From assembly GCA_005878325.1 (NCBI GenBank), contig VBMR01000179.1:1-6321 (forward strand): 6,321 bases of DNA. Direction: 5' to 3'. The DNA is from Methanobacteriota archaeon (lineage in GTDB: Archaea; Thermoplasmatota; Thermoplasmata; RBG-16-68-12). A program made the position numbers and the translations under genes. A model generated the notes under the pieces. That model ran no database searches, was not told the origin of the DNA, and saw only the letters and a program-made list of their open reading frames with translations. Shown here one piece after another: positions 4,608 to 6,321 of the stretch (the first letter of the stretch is position 1; every line of letters starts with the position of its first letter).

Positions 4608-6321
4608 TTAGCCGACCTCGATCTCCCCTGCGGTCAGGAGCCCGGCGAGACGAAGCCCCGTCGTCAGTTCGATCACGAACTTGTCGACTCCCGCGCCAGG
4701 AGTCCCGAGGTCTTGGGCCACGATCCGGAATTCTGTGAAGCCACCGTTCACAAATCCCGTTCCCTCGATCGTCAGGGTCGTGCCCGAGAAGTCGACGGAC
4801 CGGAGGAACGCGGATTGGAACGCGATTCCCATGGACGGATCGGTGAGCGCCACCTTCCCCCGCGATCCCTCGCTGGCTACGAACGAGAAATCGACATCCC
4901 CGCCCTTGTCGTCCTTGATCGAACCGTCTCCGTTCCCCTTGTGGCCTCCGGGCCCCGATCCGCTGCCAAGCGTGAAATCGAAGGCCGGGGTCGCGTCCAC
5001 GTCCTGGAAGAGCGGATCGCCTGAGACCTCCCCGAAGCTGAACGCCGTCACACTGAACAGCGTGTCGCCGGCCTTCGGCAAGCCGATATCCGACCGGCGC
5101 ACGTCGATGATGAAGTCTCCCTTTGTCCGGTCGACCCTTCCGGTCGCCGTGCGTTCGGCCGGATACAGGATGATCTTGCAGTTCTGCGGCGTGTTCGTCA
5201 CGCATCCGTTGCCTGGCACTCCTCTCGAATTCGCCGATGTGCCAGTGCCGGAGAAGAAGGTCGGATTGCCTCCCGCGGCGGACTTCGCGCCGGCGTAGAA
5301 GATCCGATAGCTCGGCTCGCCGCCGTCGCCGACGGAGAGGAACTGCCATCGCGTGAGCCAGACGATCCCCGTCGCGCCGCTCGGAGGTGCGAGCGAAGCG
5401 GCGTTGGTCACGCGCATCCGGACGCGGAGTACGTCCCCGGAGGGCTGGCTCAGTTCCACCGCGGTGAGATCCATCGCGGCCTGGTTCGGGCCCGCACCGG
5501 AGGGCGCATAGTGCGGCCATTGTGCGTCACCCTTCGGATCCGTGACCGGGTTCTTCGGCACGGGGCGGGAAATCCTCGTCCCGAATACGCCCGGCCCGGC
5601 CACCTGGCGGGCGACGAAGAGCGCGGCGCCATGATGCTGGTTCGTCGTGTCATCGTAGACGATGAGGGCCCCGCCCTTCGAATCGACGGTGACGACGAAG
5701 AAATCGGCCATGCTCCGGTCGCCGGAGCTCGTCGTGCAGCCGATTCCCTCTTGGCAGATCTGCCCGAAGTGCATCGGGTGTTCCGTCGCGCGGGCTTGAT
5801 AAATGGTCGATTGCGCAGGGTTCAGGAAGTTGAGCGTGACCTGTGCGAGGTAGACGTGCCATGGAACCGTCGCCGCTGCAGGACGATTCCCGAACCACGA
5901 AGGGAACGTATCCGGGGAGCCCCGGACGTTGGTTCCATACCAAGCGACGTCGACGACCCCTGCCGCGCCCCCGACGATCCAGGGCCAGACGTTTGTGTTG
6001 GCGGGGTCGCCGTTCACCTGGATCGGGGCGGTCCAAGTCGTGCCCGCATCGGTGGAGCCGCTCACGTACACGTTGTGGTTGTTCGAGTCGACCCAGGATG
6101 CGTACGCGTTGCCAGACCGGTCCACGGCCGCGGTCGCGAAGAGATCGCCTACCGCACCGCCGGGGCTCGCGGGAGCCGCAAGTCGGTCGAAGTGGATGCC
6201 GGTCCGCTGTCCCCCGTCCACATGTCCCGTGACCACTTCGACGTGGTCCCCGCGGACGCAGGGCAGGTACAGGTTTCGGCGGACTGGATCGAACTTCGTC
6301 TGACCACAAGTCGCGCCTGGG
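4608..6321 (-). CDS. Sialidase-like secreted multidomain protein, C-terminal part (5' end outside window)
   Basis: The frame is open to the right edge, leaving 570 visible residues without the N-terminus. The first 260 or so resemble a sialidase/BNR-type beta-propeller: repeated strands such as GNAYASWVDSNNHNVYVSG lead into a canonical Asp-box STDAGTTW (visible 89-96), then VDVAWYGT and a block EHPMHFGQICQEGIGC plus GDRSMADFF. Asp-boxes are structural, so enzyme activity is not implied. From about 261 (DPKGDA) to 452 is a beta-rich module that resembles CBM9/DOMON-like carbohydrate or surface domains. A Gly/Asp-rich linker (453-473, SGSGPGGHKGNGDG) follows. The last 97 residues form a beta domain with GTGFVNGG and PGAGVDKFVIEL, similar in style to C-terminal domains of secreted adhesin-like proteins. 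Paired cysteines (5/21, 189/195 and a later pair in NGCVTNTPQNCK) suggest extracellular disulfides. No transmembrane anchor is seen at the C-terminus. The promoter is outside the window. Confidence 0.8.
   Translation of the reverse strand, partial: PGATCGQTKFDPVRRNLYLPCVRGDHVEVVTGHVDGGQRTGIHFDRLAAPASPGGAVGDLFATAAVDRSGNAYASWVDSNNHNVYVSGSTDAGTTWTAPIQVNGDPANTNVWPWIVGGAAGVVDVAWYGTNVRGSPDTFPSWFGNRPAAATVPWHVYLAQVTLNFLNPAQSTIYQARATEHPMHFGQICQEGIGCTTSSGDRSMADFFVVTVDSKGGALIVYDDTTNQHHGAALFVARQVAGPGVFGTRISRPVPKNPVTDPKGDAQWPHYAPSGAGPNQAAMDLTAVELSQPSGDVLRVRMRVTNAASLAPPSGATGIVWLTRWQFLSVGDGGEPSYRIFYAGAKSAAGGNPTFFSGTGTSANSRGVPGNGCVTNTPQNCKIILYPAERTATGRVDRTKGDFIIDVRRSDIGLPKAGDTLFSVTAFSFGEVSGDPLFQDVDATPAFDFTLGSGSGPGGHKGNGDGSIKDDKGGDVDFSFVASEGSRGKVALTDPSMGIAFQSAFLRSVDFSGTTLTIEGTGFVNGGFTEFRIVAQDLGTPGAGVDKFVIELTTGLRLAGLLTAGEIEVG

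Noticed and set aside
3591..5024. A 477-codon + strand ORF spanning DUF1761, the intergenic region and cyclophilin
   Set aside because: Antisense to DUF1761 and out of frame with the cyclophilin; the composition is not protein-like.
4060..5520. A 486-codon minus-strand ORF across the cyclophilin and secreted-protein genes
   Set aside because: Arg-rich composition and it overlaps two strongly supported genes in other frames; a GC-driven shadow.

Overview
The window is a gene-dense, high-GC fragment that looks like the genome of an uncultivated archaeon. A high-GC member of the Thermoplasmata is my best guess. The reasons are TATA-like boxes in short AT-rich islands upstream of genes (one with a purine-rich BRE-like flank), few Shine-Dalgarno sites, and the mix of LivG/LivF, DUF1761, SRPBCC, small-cyclophilin and sialidase-like secreted proteins. 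The taxonomic guess is inference, because no rRNA or other marker gene is present. No tRNA, rRNA, CRISPR array, insertion sequence or phage gene is visible.

Layout. At 1-1240 (+) are the end of livG and all of livF, the two ATPases of a branched-chain amino acid type ABC importer. At 1278-1986 (-) is a gene of unknown family with an HExxH metal-binding motif, broken by a +1 frameshift near 1530-1590. A short control region (about 1987-2108) separates it from a divergent + strand unit: a possible 35-codon leader ORF (2109-2216) that runs into a 134-residue protein of unknown family, also with an HExxH motif (2216-2620). At 2830-3042 (+) is a small two-helix membrane protein whose end overlaps the end of an SRPBCC-fold protein (3036-3533, -). 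Upstream of that, on the same strand, is a DUF1761 four-helix membrane protein (3578-3991, -), probably co-transcribed with it. A near-symmetric TATA-like element at 4026-4033 lies between DUF1761 and a divergent cyclophilin-type peptidyl-prolyl isomerase (4114-4572, +). At 4608 to the window end (-) is the C-terminal 570 residues of a large, probably secreted sialidase-like beta-propeller protein with two extra C-terminal domains.

Function. Only livG-livF form a clear functional unit, amino acid uptake. The DUF1761-SRPBCC pair is a plausible two-gene operon of unknown role. The most unusual part is the divergent pair of unrecognised HExxH proteins around 2.0-2.2 kb, one of them frameshifted. 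I see no convincing evidence for an entire new system; the candidates are listed as findings with modest scores.
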